Below are positions 36,001-51,000 of a stretch of 64,000 nucleotides of DNA, piece by piece. The notes under the pieces are model-generated. The model did no database searches. It was not told the DNA's origin and saw only the letters and a list, made by a program, of their open reading frames with translations. Source of the stretch: Dryomyza anilis (Eukaryota; Arthropoda; Insecta; Diptera; Dryomyzidae); assembly GCA_951804985.1 (NCBI GenBank), contig OX638131.1, positions 87,928,349 through 87,992,348 of the forward strand, read 5' to 3'. The first letter of the stretch is position 1, and each line of letters starts with the position of its first letter. A program made the position numbers and the translations under genes.

Positions 36001-39000
36001 TTTGAGGTTTTTGACTGCTTTTGGTACTCCCTGCCCCACTGTGCGTCGGTACCTCAAGGCAGATGCGTTGGACTGCGAGCCGAAAGGTCCCATGTTCAAG
36101 CCTGGACTGGGGCTAACAACATCATTTCATAGAAACATTTTTCGATATCGCTCTACCTGTAGACACACTCAGAGAATTTTGACAGATAATTTGTTGAACA
36201 GACCCATGTTAATTCTACATGATACTTTTAACTATGGAAAACAACAACAATTTTTACACTTTCAACTATTAAAATTCAGTATCACAAAATCACTTAATAT
36301 GATCAATCGGTTTGAAAAAAATAACATGAAATCTGTTTAATTTCTGTTTAAATTTACATGATTTTTTTCCTGAGTGCAGTAAATGACAAACCTACGAGAG
36401 TAAAACATTGCCTACACTAAGAAAACAAAGATGTCTATCAGAAATATCACAGTCCTAAATATCATGTTATTTACAGATTATTTAGATCGTCTTTGAGACA
36501 ACCATCTCTCAAACATCCGTCAAATACGATAAATATTGCTAGCAACCATCTTTCAAATTTACTATTACGTATGGCAACCATCAATTAAACATCTTACAAA
36601 TAGGAATATAGTTGATAAATATTTGGAAAAGGTGCTCCATTAGAATTCGCGGAGTAATTTTTATTGAATTGAAAGAAAATTAATCAAATGTATTTTTATT
36701 TATTCTTGAATTAAAACAGTATTATCGCATCTAAATCCTTCGAAGGTAAAATTATACAACGACTTGAGACATCATCGCAGAAGAACCAAGTCCGACCGGC
36801 GATGATGTCATCAAAGTAAACTATGAAAAGAAATATTTTCCATCACGAGTTGATAATTTCAATCCCACTTTTACCATTAAAATGTAATATTTGAGTTAAC
36901 ACTTTTTTACATCATTGGATTTACTAAATTGTTGTGGATAAATCGAGCGTCAAATGTCAAAATACCTCAAAAGCTTTGCTGCAAATGTCCAAGATATCAG
37001 GTTGTTTGCTTTCAGTCAACTGTAAATATCTCAATTTTAATTTGCTGTTGTGGCAAACATCTCGTAACTATCTGCATATATGTCATATTTAAAAAATATT
37101 AATAGTTTTGCTGCAACTTTATTGAAACTTATGGGATGTTTAAATATTTGCTACAAGGGAATTTTATTTTTGGGGATTTGAAGACACTCTCCATTTAATT
37201 CTGCGGTATCTCAATATTTTGTTTGTCCAAAATACCAGTTAAATATATATATTTTTTACAGTAATACAATTGCAAGAAAATAGCATATGAAGTTTACCTA
37301 AGTTGTGATTTTTGTGCATATATTTGTCATTGTTTGTAAAATAATATTAATATTAAAAATTAAATATTTTACCTAGCCTTGTTATTTTTGCCATTGTGTT
37401 TAGTACATTTTATAAATGGTATTATTATCATTTTTAAAATTGTGTATTATTGTTAAATTTATTTATATTAATATTTAAACCCAATTTATGTTTACTTCTA
37501 TTTGTATTTACTACTATATATGTAAATTGTTCCTTTTATATAAGTTTAGTTTTTCATTTACTAGCATTAATAAAAGGGTACACACAGAAAAATACTCTTT
37601 TGGCATGAGGTTAATTGAACCAACGTTTCAGTGTTGCAACCGTAATACATTTGTTGTAACCTCATGTCATTAAAATGAACGTACCTTATTTTTCTTCAAC
37701 CGAAATGTTAGTCCGCGCAACTGCACGTACGGTTGCCGTAACCTCTTGATTATTTTTTGCATTCTGCCAAAATTGACATTCGTCCATTTGTTACGGCGAT
37801 TGAGTAAGTGGTTGTATCAACCTCATGTCTATCAGCAGTTCTGTTGCCAGTTTCTTGCCAACAATTATGGATACATGCAGAAATAAATAAACGTCAAAAA
37901 TGTTCATATGTCGAAAACAATAGAAAATTTATTAATTAAGTTACATTGCGAAATAAATATACAAATATTAATAATATAATATATTTATTCAATACAAATT
38001 GCTCATTAACTAGTGATATATAATAATAATAGTTTGGCGCTACAGTCCTGTATAGAACTTCGGCCGAGCTCTCTCACCATTTTGAGCTGTGTGTGTTATA
38101 TTTGTACTCAAAGTGGTGGGACCTACAGTTTATTGCCGAATCCGAACGGCGGGTGAGAGCTTTTCATAGGCAATGTTTTACTCTCATAGGTTTGCCATTT
38201 ACTGACGAGAGGTAGCGCGGTATAGAAAAATGTTTCTATGAAAAGATGTTGTTGATGTGTCCAGGCTTAAACCGGGGACCTTTCGGCTCGCAGTCCAACG
38301 CTCTAACCACTGAGCTACCGCGGCTACTATAGAAATAAAAAATATGAACCATATGTGCCAATAGAAATAGTTTCATTATTTATTGGTTGTGAGGAAATAA
38401 AATATAAATGCATTCATAATTGCTGGCAAGAAACAGGCAACAGAACTGCTGATAGACATGAGGTTGCCGTTTGTCATTTATGTTAGTCCGCGCAACACTA
38501 TGAAAAGATACAGGTATCTTAGTAAACCTCATACTTACCGACTAGGAGATTGCGACAACCTCATTCTCACCAATTTTGAAGTTGTCACAACCTCATGTTC
38601 ACCGATTAGGAGGTTGACACAACCTCATGATCACCGAATTGGAGGTTGCCACAACCTCATGTTCAGTGATTTTGAGGTTGTCCCAACCGAATTAAGAGGT
38701 TGTTGCAACTACCATATCAGTTGTTGCCATAACCGAATGATTCGGTAGGGCAATTTAGTTGCTTGCCGCAACAAGTCAGTTTTCTGTGTGTAGAATTAAA
38801 TAAATAAACGGAAAAGTAGATGGCTGAATTATATACATGGGGTGGACAAAATTAAACTCATGTCTAGTTATTGCGTAAGAATTCCGTACATTTGGTGATT
38901 CTGCGTGTTATTAAATGTGTATTGATAAATATGATGAAATTAATATTTAATTCGGTACATTCTAGTAATTTGTACAGGACTGGGTTATTTTCTCTACTCC

Positions 39001-42000
39001 AAAAAAAAATACTACCCGTTTTTTTTTTTTATTTTTATACATTTTTCGAATTATAACTTAGGAAATATATTTGTGGTTTTCAGAGTACGATTTATTTTTT
39101 GAAAATTTATGAATGGGATATAAACCACCAAATCTAAAACAATTATTTGGACCACTGCAGAATGAAATCCCTGGAGAAGTTGATAATAAACTGATTCATA
39201 AATTATATAAGCCAACATAGGCCTTTATGTTGATTCAATAATTAAATGATATATATAGCTGAATGTTGTCTCCGAAACTATGGATTTAATTCAAACCAAT
39301 TCTAAGCTTATTTTTAAAGCGGCAGACATTTATTGAATCTTTTAGATTCTGAAGAGTTGTCCTGTTATAAAGACATTCAAAATAGATTTTATCAGGCACC
39401 TAAGATGTTTCATTTTCTCGCCCATATGACTAATTCAGTATATAGATGAAAACAACTTCCAGATCCAAGACGGTGATTTTTTTTAACAAAGTATGTTTTA
39501 AGCAATGGTTATACAGTAGTTCTCGTCAGCGAAATGGTGGGAAAGAATAACTTAAAAAACTGACAAATACTATTGAAATTATGTTATTTATAAAAAAATC
39601 GTAAAAATCCAATATAATCCAAAAAAATCCAATAAAAACCAAAATAATCCGGTGGAGTGGTTTATTTTTTTAAAATACGGATTTTTGGAAATTTGGAAAT
39701 TTGGAAACTATAAAAAGTAGTTTTTATTTTTAAAAATGTTTGAAAAGGATCTAAAATTTCAATTGTACATTTCTTAAAAGCGTTAGGAAAAAACTATGTA
39801 TTGGCACTCTGTTTTTAAAGCAGTTTAATTAAGTATTTTATTAATACAATATCTATTATTTTGCAATATATTATTTTTGTAATTACAGGTGCTACCGTTG
39901 TTTCATGGCGTGTCAATAACCAGGAGCAACTATTTGTCAGGTAATTTTACAATTTTTTAAATTTAAAATTATCGAATATACTCAAAGAACAGATGCAACC
40001 AATTAACAAAAAAATAGGTTTGAAAAAATACCACTAAATAGCATATGAAATACAATGAATAAATATAGAATATAGAAAATCCTCGGATCCTATAGGACGC
40101 GGATAGTCACCGTAATTATCGGACACGTTCCCATATTGAGAAAAATTCTAATATTTAACAACGAAAATCAAATTCATTTCGATCCACCCAACTTAAACGG
40201 TTTTAATTTGATTGAAATACGTTTATATTCATTTGAAAAATTTTATATTTTATTTTATTTTTTTTTATTTTAATTTATTTATTCATTGTAATCAAAAATT
40301 CTTCAGGCCAAAAAAAAATATAATTACTAGTTATATACAATTCATTTTAATTTGAATATCATCATTCTTGCAGACTGTATATTTTTTATTTTAAAAAGAA
40401 CAATATTTACTACAAATATAATATTGTATATGGGCCATTCCACGTCAGAAATATCAATCTTGGCACGATGTGTTCCAATTTTGGGGAAATTTTGTAGATA
40501 AATAGAAACCGAAAAAGAAAATTTCTCAACTCCAACAAAGTTATGCGAATCGAAACATCAAAGTACTATATTAGATCATTATTTATATCTCTGTAACTAA
40601 TTAACATATCTTAATGAAACTAATAGTTTATATAAGCTTTATGATCACGCAATTCAAATAAAAATAACAATTGAAAAAAATAAAATACATTTAACTTAGA
40701 AAAAGTTAAGAAAATATATCAAACCACTGTAACATATACGCTCCACTATTTTAAAAATCAAAAACTATTTTTTTTTTTGAAACCCTGGAGTTTTCCCACC
40801 CGATTAAAAAAATTATTTCGATGGGGTCTCCCAAGTTTGTTTTTTATGACTGCAATATGAACCCTTACAAAAAATATAACATAACAACGCGCGTCCAAAT
40901 CTAATAGCTTACCGAAATCTATTAGTGTGTGGACTTCTTTGAATATTTAAAACAATATACCGACCGCCCCCGCAAACCTTGAATAGAATCCAGAATGGTA
41001 TTCGAGAGCTTGAAACATAGAAGGATGCTGGCATCGATTTCCTGCTTGTCTTGACGCTAGGGCTCGAAGTCTACGATATTGGTTGGATGACATATAACGG
41101 GATAATTAATTGAAAATGCCCTTTTTGTTGTCCTATATGAGGATCGCCTTTTTTTTACTTAATTTGCAGTATTAAGTCAATATTTAAAAGAAAAAAACTA
41201 AATGTAGGTTAATTTGATAAATCTTGATTTGAAGTAAACGTTGAAATCAATTTAAGAATAAGTGTTAATATTGATTTGAAAATAAGGGAATTTTCAAGTT
41301 AAGGTAAGGCTATCAGTTTTTATTGAAAAAGCTATGATTCTTAAATTTAGGTTAAAGGTGTTTCAAACGTTAACCTCAACTCTACGATTTGAAAGTAATG
41401 ATTGATTTCAAAGTATTCGCAAGTTAATATTAAGTGCAATGGCATATTGTGTATAATTTCCTACCAAAATAGTGTGGCAGAGAACCAACTTCGTATGGAG
41501 AAAAATCGGCAATTGATCTTTTGTTTTTTATTTTTAAAAATCAATACAAAATAAACGTATTTCAATTGAATTTTATCCATTAAAGTTCTGTGGATCATAT
41601 TCAATTCCGGTGGATTTCAAATTAAAATTCGTAAAATTTTGTTTACAAATATCGAATTCTGCAGCATCAAAAAACAATATCGAAATCTTCAATAGCAAAC
41701 ACAAATTATTCATGAGAATGCCAATATCAGTTCTAAATTCATAAAAATAAACAACAGATTTCGGATGAAGACCAAAAAAGCCATTATACAAAAATAAAAG
41801 TGTTCTACTACAAAAAAACGTTAAAAATTTAACGAGTAAAGAAATTAAAAGCCGTTGCATTCTTGATAACGAAAATGTGAGAAAAAGTTTGGCGCGCACT
41901 TTGAAAAATTCACATTTTCAGAAATGAAAAAAAAAACAAAAACGAAAAAAAAATAACAGAAAAACGCAATAATGCTTTTTAGCTGCATAGAATGCCGCAT

Positions 42001-45000
42001 CAAAGAAATTAAATATAGTTAAAGCATAAAAACTTAATGTCGATAAATGCGCAAACACCCAACCCGAAAGGCATTAGCAACAGTAGCTATGCGATGTCTT
42101 AAGAGAAATTAGTCAAGATGGACGGATGGTCGGATGGTCGGCTGGATGAACGAATGGATGGATGGATGGCAAAATAGACGGACAAGAGCATCATCATCAA
42201 AGGATCGTTTTAGTTGCCTGTTTTTTTAGCGCTTATTTATAAATATATTTTGTGTATTTGCAAAAACAATCATTTATTATATTATATGCGTTGCTCAGCG
42301 ATTTCAAAACACAGACAGTTAGGTAAAATTCATTTCATACACGATGTGAACTTGAATTCAGTGTGTAGAAATACATTGTACAAATTCCAATAGTCTGATA
42401 CTAAAAAAATAAAAAAAAAATAAAAGAAAATATGCCGATCCAATACTTGAATTGGTGCGAGATAATGAATATACAAACTTTTCCACAACAAAATGAGAAA
42501 AAAGTGATAGAAGAACTCGAAAAAGTAATTTTTCTTCAATCAAAATGTAAGTCAATATATCAATGCGAGTAGATGGAGAAATCACACAATGCCGAACCCG
42601 TTCTTGTAACGATATCGAGCATCAAATTGGACCTAGATGGTAGGAAGATATCGAAACGTTCTGTCGGAGTTTTCTCGATACGAGAAATTTTTCGGAATGA
42701 TATCGAAGAAAAAAATGATCAAAGTTCGAGATTGCAACGATATCGATTTAATAAATGTTTAAATATCGTATCTTGTCAAAGAATTTGAATATACGAACAT
42801 TTTTAAAAATTAGAATCGAGAATGCAACGAGATCGAACTGTTTTTATCGAAGTTATTCGAGAAAGCTTCGAGGCATCGAAGGTCTCCGAGACATGGCAGG
42901 CTGGGTACACACAAAAAAAAATATCGTTCCCTGTAAACACTTTCTCAAACAAACACTAAAGAGTTTGCAAGCTCATTTGTAGGAAATAATCGAAGTGTTT
43001 CTCACAAATGATCAGTAGTGTTTCACAAAAATATTTGAAGTGTTTCTCACAAACACGAAAAGTATTTTCCACAAAGACGAAAAGTGTTTCCCACAAATAT
43101 TTGAAGTGTTTCCCACAAATATTTTAAAATTTGGTAGTGTTTGCCAAAAAGACTTGAAGTGCTTCCGGCAAATATTTGTAGTGTTCGCCAAATCCAGTCA
43201 AAGCAAAAGGTTTTCTTTTTATTGCGGCAGCCACTCATTTACGCGACATGTGGAATAATGCAGAATTCCATGGTTGATTATTCGACAAGTCGCGTAAACG
43301 AACGTCTGGCGAAAATAACTATTTATTTCGACTGATATTGATGGACACTTAGGAAACACTACAACACATCTATGCATTATACCTGGGACCAGGTGTCTTA
43401 TACATTGGACGCGTCTTAAAAAGTCATCTAAACTGACTGCATTTTTGTCAGATGATTTGCACAGAATTGCGGCTGTGTTTCTGCACGATGATGAATTGAT
43501 GGCAGTGACTATATATGATAATAATTAGCTTCAGATTTCGCACAATAAGAAAATTTTGCTTCTTATTCGACAAAAGAAGCTTATCCACGTTTATTCGTGC
43601 AAGTGTTGCATGACACGGATAAGTTCAATTGTTCAAGTGATGCATCTTTTATCAGAAGCTGTACGATTTTTGGGGCAAACACTTTCTATGCGGCAATTTT
43701 TCCGAGAAGCTATTAGTATTTAGGGCAAACACTTTTAAAATAGATTGAGTTCAGGGAAACACTTAGTGTTAGCCCCAAAGAAAGCTCATGTATTTATTAC
43801 TTATCTTAAACACTTTCATTATTTATTGGTAACAAATGAGTGTTTGGAAGTAATAATTGAAGTGACTTTTATAGAGTGTTTTTGGTAAACATTTTAAATG
43901 TTTTTAAGAAATTAGATATTGTTTTGTTCAAACACTAGAATTGTGTAATTGTTTGCAATAAGCCATTATTATTTACGACTAACAAAAAGAATTTCTGCCA
44001 CCCAATATGTATTTACCAGAAGTAACCGATAGTTTCCCACAAGTATTTTATAAACATTCCTTTTTTAGAGTGTAGTTAAAATTGCCAAAAATCAAAAGTC
44101 AAAATGATGCAAAGTTCTTAATTTTCATTTACCTTAAATTATAATGCTTTCACATGATTTTTTTTTCTTCGAAATGTCCAAACTTTTTATTTTCGATTTT
44201 TCTCAACTTTTTAAATGCATTGTTAATTTCATTTTTAATCGATAACATTACTTTTTCCGAGTTCTTTTTTGAATATTTTCGAATTAAACAAAATCGAACG
44301 ATACAAATTAAAAACGATAATTATCGAACAGATTTGAAATTAAATTTTCTTAATACAAAAAATTTAATTAAAATGCTGAACTTTCGTTCAGAACTACGGA
44401 ATAGCAAATCAACTTTTAGAATTTACCAACTGTTTTTAATAATATTAATCAAAAAAAAAAAAACAAATATGTATTTGGTAAGTTTTTCACTTCACAACGA
44501 CCATATAAACATTTTAAAATAAATTTATACAAAGAATTATAAAAAAGCGATCATAAAAACTAAAAACTAAAATAAAAAAATGCACTGATAAAAACCTAAA
44601 TACATAGCCGAACGAGCAGAATAAACGTCTCGTCCTCTTGCTCCAATCGACCAACCAACCATCCAACCGCCAGGTTTTTCACTCGTTTTTGTACTGCTGT
44701 GCTGCGCGCCCAACAAAATATTCCAAGGCAGCACCAGGCAGCACCAGGCAGCAGCAGCACAGTTTGCAACGCATGGATGTGATGATAAATACTATATATA
44801 CACCAAACTCTATAACTCATTTGTATTTTGACCAGTGCAGAAAAACATTTGCGACGTGATATACGAAACACTATGCGAAAAAACTTTTGCAAAATGGAGA
44901 GAGAAAATTGCACGCCAAAAGAACTGAGTAGTAGATGAAGAAGAAGCAGACTGGGATTCACCAGGATTTATCGATCTAGATTCCTCTAAGCGCACAATTC

Positions 45001-48000
45001 CATTCATAAAAACCATCGGCATTGTTTTGATGATGACAACAACGTTGGTTGGGGCGACGTGGTAGACGTTGGCGCGGCAGTCGACGACGACGACGTCGTT
45101 GTTGTTGGACAGGCAGACACGAAGTTCTTTGTCGGTTCCTGTTGCAGCAACATTATTAGTTGGCTCCCAGCAGGGAATTGGATAATGCATTACCTTTGTA
45201 ATCATCATATTTTAATGCATATGTTCATTCAGAAAATTACTATTGGTTCTGAGTCAATGTTAATGCATGTTGATACATTAATAAATCGATTAATCAATTA
45301 ATAAATCTTTTTGAGTAATCACTTTGTTATTAATGGATTATTCAAGATTTTCGATTAATCAAAACATTAATTAATAACACTTGACAACAAATGGAGAGCT
45401 TTTTTAATTATCCACGATCTTAGTATAATTTTCCGATGGATTTCAAGATTCTAATCACTACCTCCTCATACTCAGTTTTTTCAGATTGCCTCAAGTTTTT
45501 GAGTTATTACGTAATGCAAATATATGACGATCGTGTTTTTCTACATATTTTGGACTTTAACATTTCAAAGATTTGCCTTATCGATTCAATTTCTTTTATA
45601 TTCCTCTGAGAATACTTTAGCTAATAATAATATATAATAGTTTGGCGCTACAGTCCTGTATAGAACTTCGGCCGAGCTGTGCGTGTTATATTTGTACTCA
45701 AAGTAGTGGGACCTACAGTTTATTGCCGAATCCGAACGGCGGGTGAGAGCTTTTCATAGGCAATGTTTTATTCTCGTAGGTTTGGTATTTACTGACGAGA
45801 GGTAGCGCGGTATAGAAAAATGTTTCTATGAAAAGATGTTGTTAGCCCAGTCCAGGCCAGAACCGGGGACCTTTCGGCTCGCAGTCCAACGAATAAACCA
45901 CTGAGCTACCGCGGCTACTAATATTTTGAAATAAACTTCATGAAATTCTGAGTAGTCTGACCGATGTTATGACTAGTCAAACACAAATAATATTTATTTT
46001 AAGGTGTGCCTATTATTTATTGCATAACATATTAAGTTTTCATAATTTAATAAAATTATATATTATATGTGAAACTAGTTCCATAATTCTATGATTCCTC
46101 TTACTTTGTTTTTGCAAATCACTATTTAAATCTTCAGATTAAATACAAATTCACGCTTACGATTTTTGATTTAAATTTTCTTTTGTGGTGCTCCTTTTAA
46201 TCAATATAATTTTTTTTGTCCATTTCAACAAAACCTTAAACCAGTAGAATTCAGTTTTGCACAAATGTATTACTTTCCATGGGTCTCAGTATCGTACAAT
46301 AGAGTGAAATGAAGATCATTTACTTTAAAAATAAATTAAAATATTTTCCTGCTTATTTCCGATTTACATTGTATCCTCTGTGTGTCTCACTGTATCTCTT
46401 AAGGTTGCATTTAAAAAAAGCTATTTTTAAATCAAAATTTTTAAAAATGCAAACCTAGGAGATACAGTGAGACTCACAAAAGATACAATGTAAATCGGGC
46501 ATTATGTTCATATCGAACAAAAAAAGTTAGGTACATTTTTCAATCGAATTTGTGAATTTACATTTAAACTGAGGATTTAAAGAGTGATTTGTAAAAACAA
46601 AGTAAGAAGTATTGAATTATAGATCAAGTCTGATATAAGATATGTACTTTTATTTAATTATGAAAATCATAGATGTTATGCAACAAATAATAGGTAACCT
46701 TAAAATTCATATTTTTTTTAATTGATAACCAAGTCCGACCAAATCTGACCAAGTTTGACCAAGTTTGACCAAGTCTGGCAAAACCATCGTATGCGAATAA
46801 TGCAAAACTATATTGGCCAGTATTGTGGTCAATGGCTGAGACAATGACAAAAAACATGTATGGGCCAGAACTAGTGTATTATATACGCTTCCTATTTTCC
46901 TAATCCATGGTCTCTTCCAATATTTGGTTTCTATTCTCAAGACTTGAACGAAGTCGTGTTAACCCAGACTTAGCAGCCCAGTCGTGTCATTTCTTATCGC
47001 ATGACTAAGATTCGTATCCAGTTCTTTTCGTCTACAATTGGTACAACTTATTTCCACTGTAAAATGTTTTGCAGGATTACCATTGAATACCTTTTCCTGC
47101 TGGGTCGATTCGCTCGTTCATTTACTCGGTTTGGTTCAGTTTGACGTTCGTTCGTTCACTTTTTTTTTATTTATAATTTTTTTGTTCTCTCTTTTAGTAG
47201 AGCGCGCGCACATGTATTTCTCGTTCGCTTACAAAAAAACAATACGAAGCTCTTTTAGCTTTGGCAAAGTTTGCAAATCACTATGCTACTGATTTGGTAC
47301 CATGTTCAGAAAATATAACTTTAATTAGGGTTTATTTTGTACGTTTATAAGCCATGCGTAAAAACAATTCTAATCGGATCCTAAAAAAAACGAAGCCAAT
47401 GTGAATTTTCGTATTTTTACCAGTCGCGTATTTTGTTTTTCGAATTTTGATTTTTGCATTTCGAATCTTGAAATTGTTCAAACCTAATGAAACAAAATGT
47501 TGGTTTTATTTCATAATGAAAATATGCTCATTTTTCAAAATTAAATAACACCTATTGAAAAATGCCCAATCAAAATACATTTTTTTTATCTTCAATTTTT
47601 CTATCTCAATTAAATATTTAAAAAAGTAAAATATGTTTATTTTTCTTTATCTTTTTCAGCAAATTAGCCTCCTTCGATGGTAAAAAAGCTATACGCGGCG
47701 GAATTCCATTTGTGTTTCGTAAGTATTATTTTTCAGTACATACATATATTTTTAATAAAGAAATAAATGACATGAGTTTTTAAACACATTTAGTATAAAT
47801 ACAAATAGTTTGTTAACATTAATAATGTTATTGTTAAAAATATTAAAATAATCAAGGGTAATTTAAATATTAAAATGGTAAAATTTTTGATATTAACATG
47901 TCAAAAATTGAAATCTCCAAAAATTAAATATTAAAAAAAAAATATTGTTAAAGAAAATAGTAGAAAATTTTAGCTATAATTATTTTAGTTATAAAATTTT

Positions 48001-51000
48001 TAGAATTGTAATAAGCTGTATAATTAGTTGAGTTATAGTAAATATTTTCATCAATATAATAAACTATTTTTCTGTGTACGTTTCCCCATAAAGTTTGTAA
48101 TTTATTATTTATGCAACAAAACATTTTGGTTAATATAACAAACATTTTGCTAATTATGCGAATAATTTTTTATTTATTTACTTGCATTAACAACGTGATT
48201 ATTTGATACAGGAAACACGTTTCATATATTTTAAATAATTTGAATTTTTATGAAATACATTTTTATTATTTTTTTCGTATATTTAACTAAAATGTTTGTT
48301 ATTTTAAATTGAAAATAAAAAATTGCATTCATTAATATAGAAAATAATTTTAATGCAATTTAGTTCAAAACTCAAATGAAACAAAATTAACAATGTGATT
48401 TAATTACAGCACAATTTGGACCCTGGTCATTTGGACCACAGCATGGGTTTGCGCGCATAACGCGCTGGAATTTGGAGAGACCACCCGAAAGATTGCACAA
48501 TGGCGATGTAGAAGCAATATTTTCGTTGATGGACAATGAGTTTACGCGTTCAATGTGGAATTATCAGTATGTAATATAATTTCTTGAACTAGACATTTTT
48601 ATTAAAAAAATATACTAATTTTAATTAAAATTTTAAAAAATAAAAACTAAAATAAATTAGGATAATAATACGTCTTATTATGCAAATCATTTAAAAATCT
48701 ATAAAAATAAACAAAATTGAAAAATTCATTAAAATAAAAGGTATAAATAAAATACAAAAAAAATCAATAATATACAAAAAAAAAAAACAATAAAACAAAA
48801 AAAAACAATAAATAAAATAAAAAAAGGGGAGAACTTTACTTTATAGGGCCGGTCTCAAGAAAAAATAAAAAATTACCATGCCCCCTAAAAAGGGCGGAGA
48901 GTGTCGAAAACAACAATTTTTTTGCCTCCCCACTAAAATTATTTTTAGTCTAATTTTTTTTTCTGGTTCTAGAAATTATTTTTTGGGATATAAATGTCCA
49001 TGGCATTATTTAGCTGAATTTTAAGAATTTTCAATATATTATTATTTTCATTTTGCCACTCCCCTTTTCCAGTAATTTGAGTTTGAAAAAAAAGGAGGTT
49101 TTTGACTTTTAAGTGGTACCACGTGACCTTCAGGTCACCTTTCCTATATATTTTTTATTTTTAAAATTTGGTTTCTGCATCGTATGACAGTTTTTTATTT
49201 TTTCCCCCGCCCACTTCGTAATAATTCATAAACCTCGGTCGATTTTCGATTTTTTGTAGGTACCAGGAGTCCGAGCGGCAAACATTTCTTTTTTCGTCAC
49301 TCTTCCTCCATTTAAAAGGTTGTGACATTTCTATTTTTTTTTTTTTTGGGAATTTCGACCGGCCCTATAAAGTAAAGTTCAAACAAAAAAAACATAATTA
49401 AAATTAATAAAATAAAATAAATAATAATTTTAAATGAAAAATAAATTCATAAATATAAATAAATTCAATATTCAGATGTGTTTAATCGAAATTTGACAAA
49501 CTTTAAAATTAAAGAAAACGAAAAATTTAAAATAAAACAGCCAAATACGTCAAACATACCAATTCAACTAAATCCGTTCAACATAATGCAATCTTTTAAC
49601 TATTTTTGTGTAATTTTGTATTTTTAATATTTGAATTTTTTTTGTTGTCTCCCCAATAGATTTAGAATAACATACCGTTTAATTTTACGGGAAAAGGAGT
49701 TGCATTTTCACATTGGCGTGTATAATCCTAGCAAGGATCTGTCATTTACATTTAATTTGTTATTGCACACATATTTAAAAGTTCCTGATGTACGACGATG
49801 CCAAATAACAGGACTACATGGTTGTACATTCGTTGATAAGGTACGAATAATAAGATTTAATCAAAAAAAAAAAATATATTTTCTTTAACATGTTAAATTT
49901 GCAAAATCAGAAAAATTAAAAAAAAATATTTAACAAGTAAAAAAATCTAATCTTTATTTAATCTAGTATTTATTAGTTTTTAATGACTTTTTATATGTCG
50001 TTATTTATTTTTATAGTGTTTTAAAAAGAATACATGGCGCTGCATAAAAATCAATAATGATTTTAATAGTTGGTTATGCTTTACACAATTGTTTGTCACA
50101 AATGAATTTCGGTTAAGACAAACTACATTTGGTAGATACAAATGAACATTCGTTGAATCAACTACTCGTCGAGCAATTTTTTTGTGTGTGTAGACATCAA
50201 ATTACATACACTAAGAAAACAAGATGTTTATGAAAGTCTTGTTGCAACTATCTATTCTATTCTATCTATTTAAGCCTTGTGGCAAATATTCAAACATTCC
50301 ATAAGTTTCAATAAAATTGCAGCAAACTATAGCAAACTATATTTTTTAAATGTGACATATATGCAGATAGTTACGAGATGTTTGCCACAACAGCAATGAA
50401 AGTTGAGATATTTACTGTTGACTGATAACAAACATCCTGAGTTCTTGGACATTTGCAGCAAAACTGTTGTTATTTTGACATTTGACTACTATGAAAAAGG
50501 AAAATGGCGTACTTTTTCCTTACGCTCGATTCCCAGTATGCCATTGCACTTAGTACACCCAGAAAAAATACTATATAAATAATAGTTTTTTACTATTAAA
50601 AATAGTCAATAGGATAAATTATTATTTTAATCGGAAAATACCATTAAATACTAGAAAATACCAACCAATTGCCATTAAGTTTATATGAAAAGATTTATTT
50701 TTTGTATACTATTAAATCAATAATTGTCCTATTGACCAATTTTAATGGTATTTGAGGGAATTTTTTTCTTGGTGTATTCACTAGCGAATGCTTTGAATCT
50801 ATCATTACTTTCAAATCATAGTGTTGAGGTTAAGGTTTGAAAAACCTTTAATCTAAATTTAAGAATCATAGCTTTCTTAATAAAAACCGGTAGCTTAACC
50901 TTATCTTGAAAATTCCCTTATTCTTAAATCAATATCAACACTAATTCTCTAATTGATTTCAACGTTTATTTCAAATAAAGTGTTAACTTTTCAACTATAA

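Noticed and set aside
38458..38748. 96-residue open frame
   Set aside because: It reads through the AACCTC motif array of a transposon and shows no protein family features.
41573..41899. 108-residue Leu/Phe-rich frame that could be a chemoreceptor piece
   Set aside because: No receptor signature, splice context or conserved motif could be seen, and composition follows the AT bias.
44154..44522. 122-residue frame rich in Phe, Asn, Lys and Ile
   Set aside because: Typical of random AT-rich sequence; no domain or codon signal.
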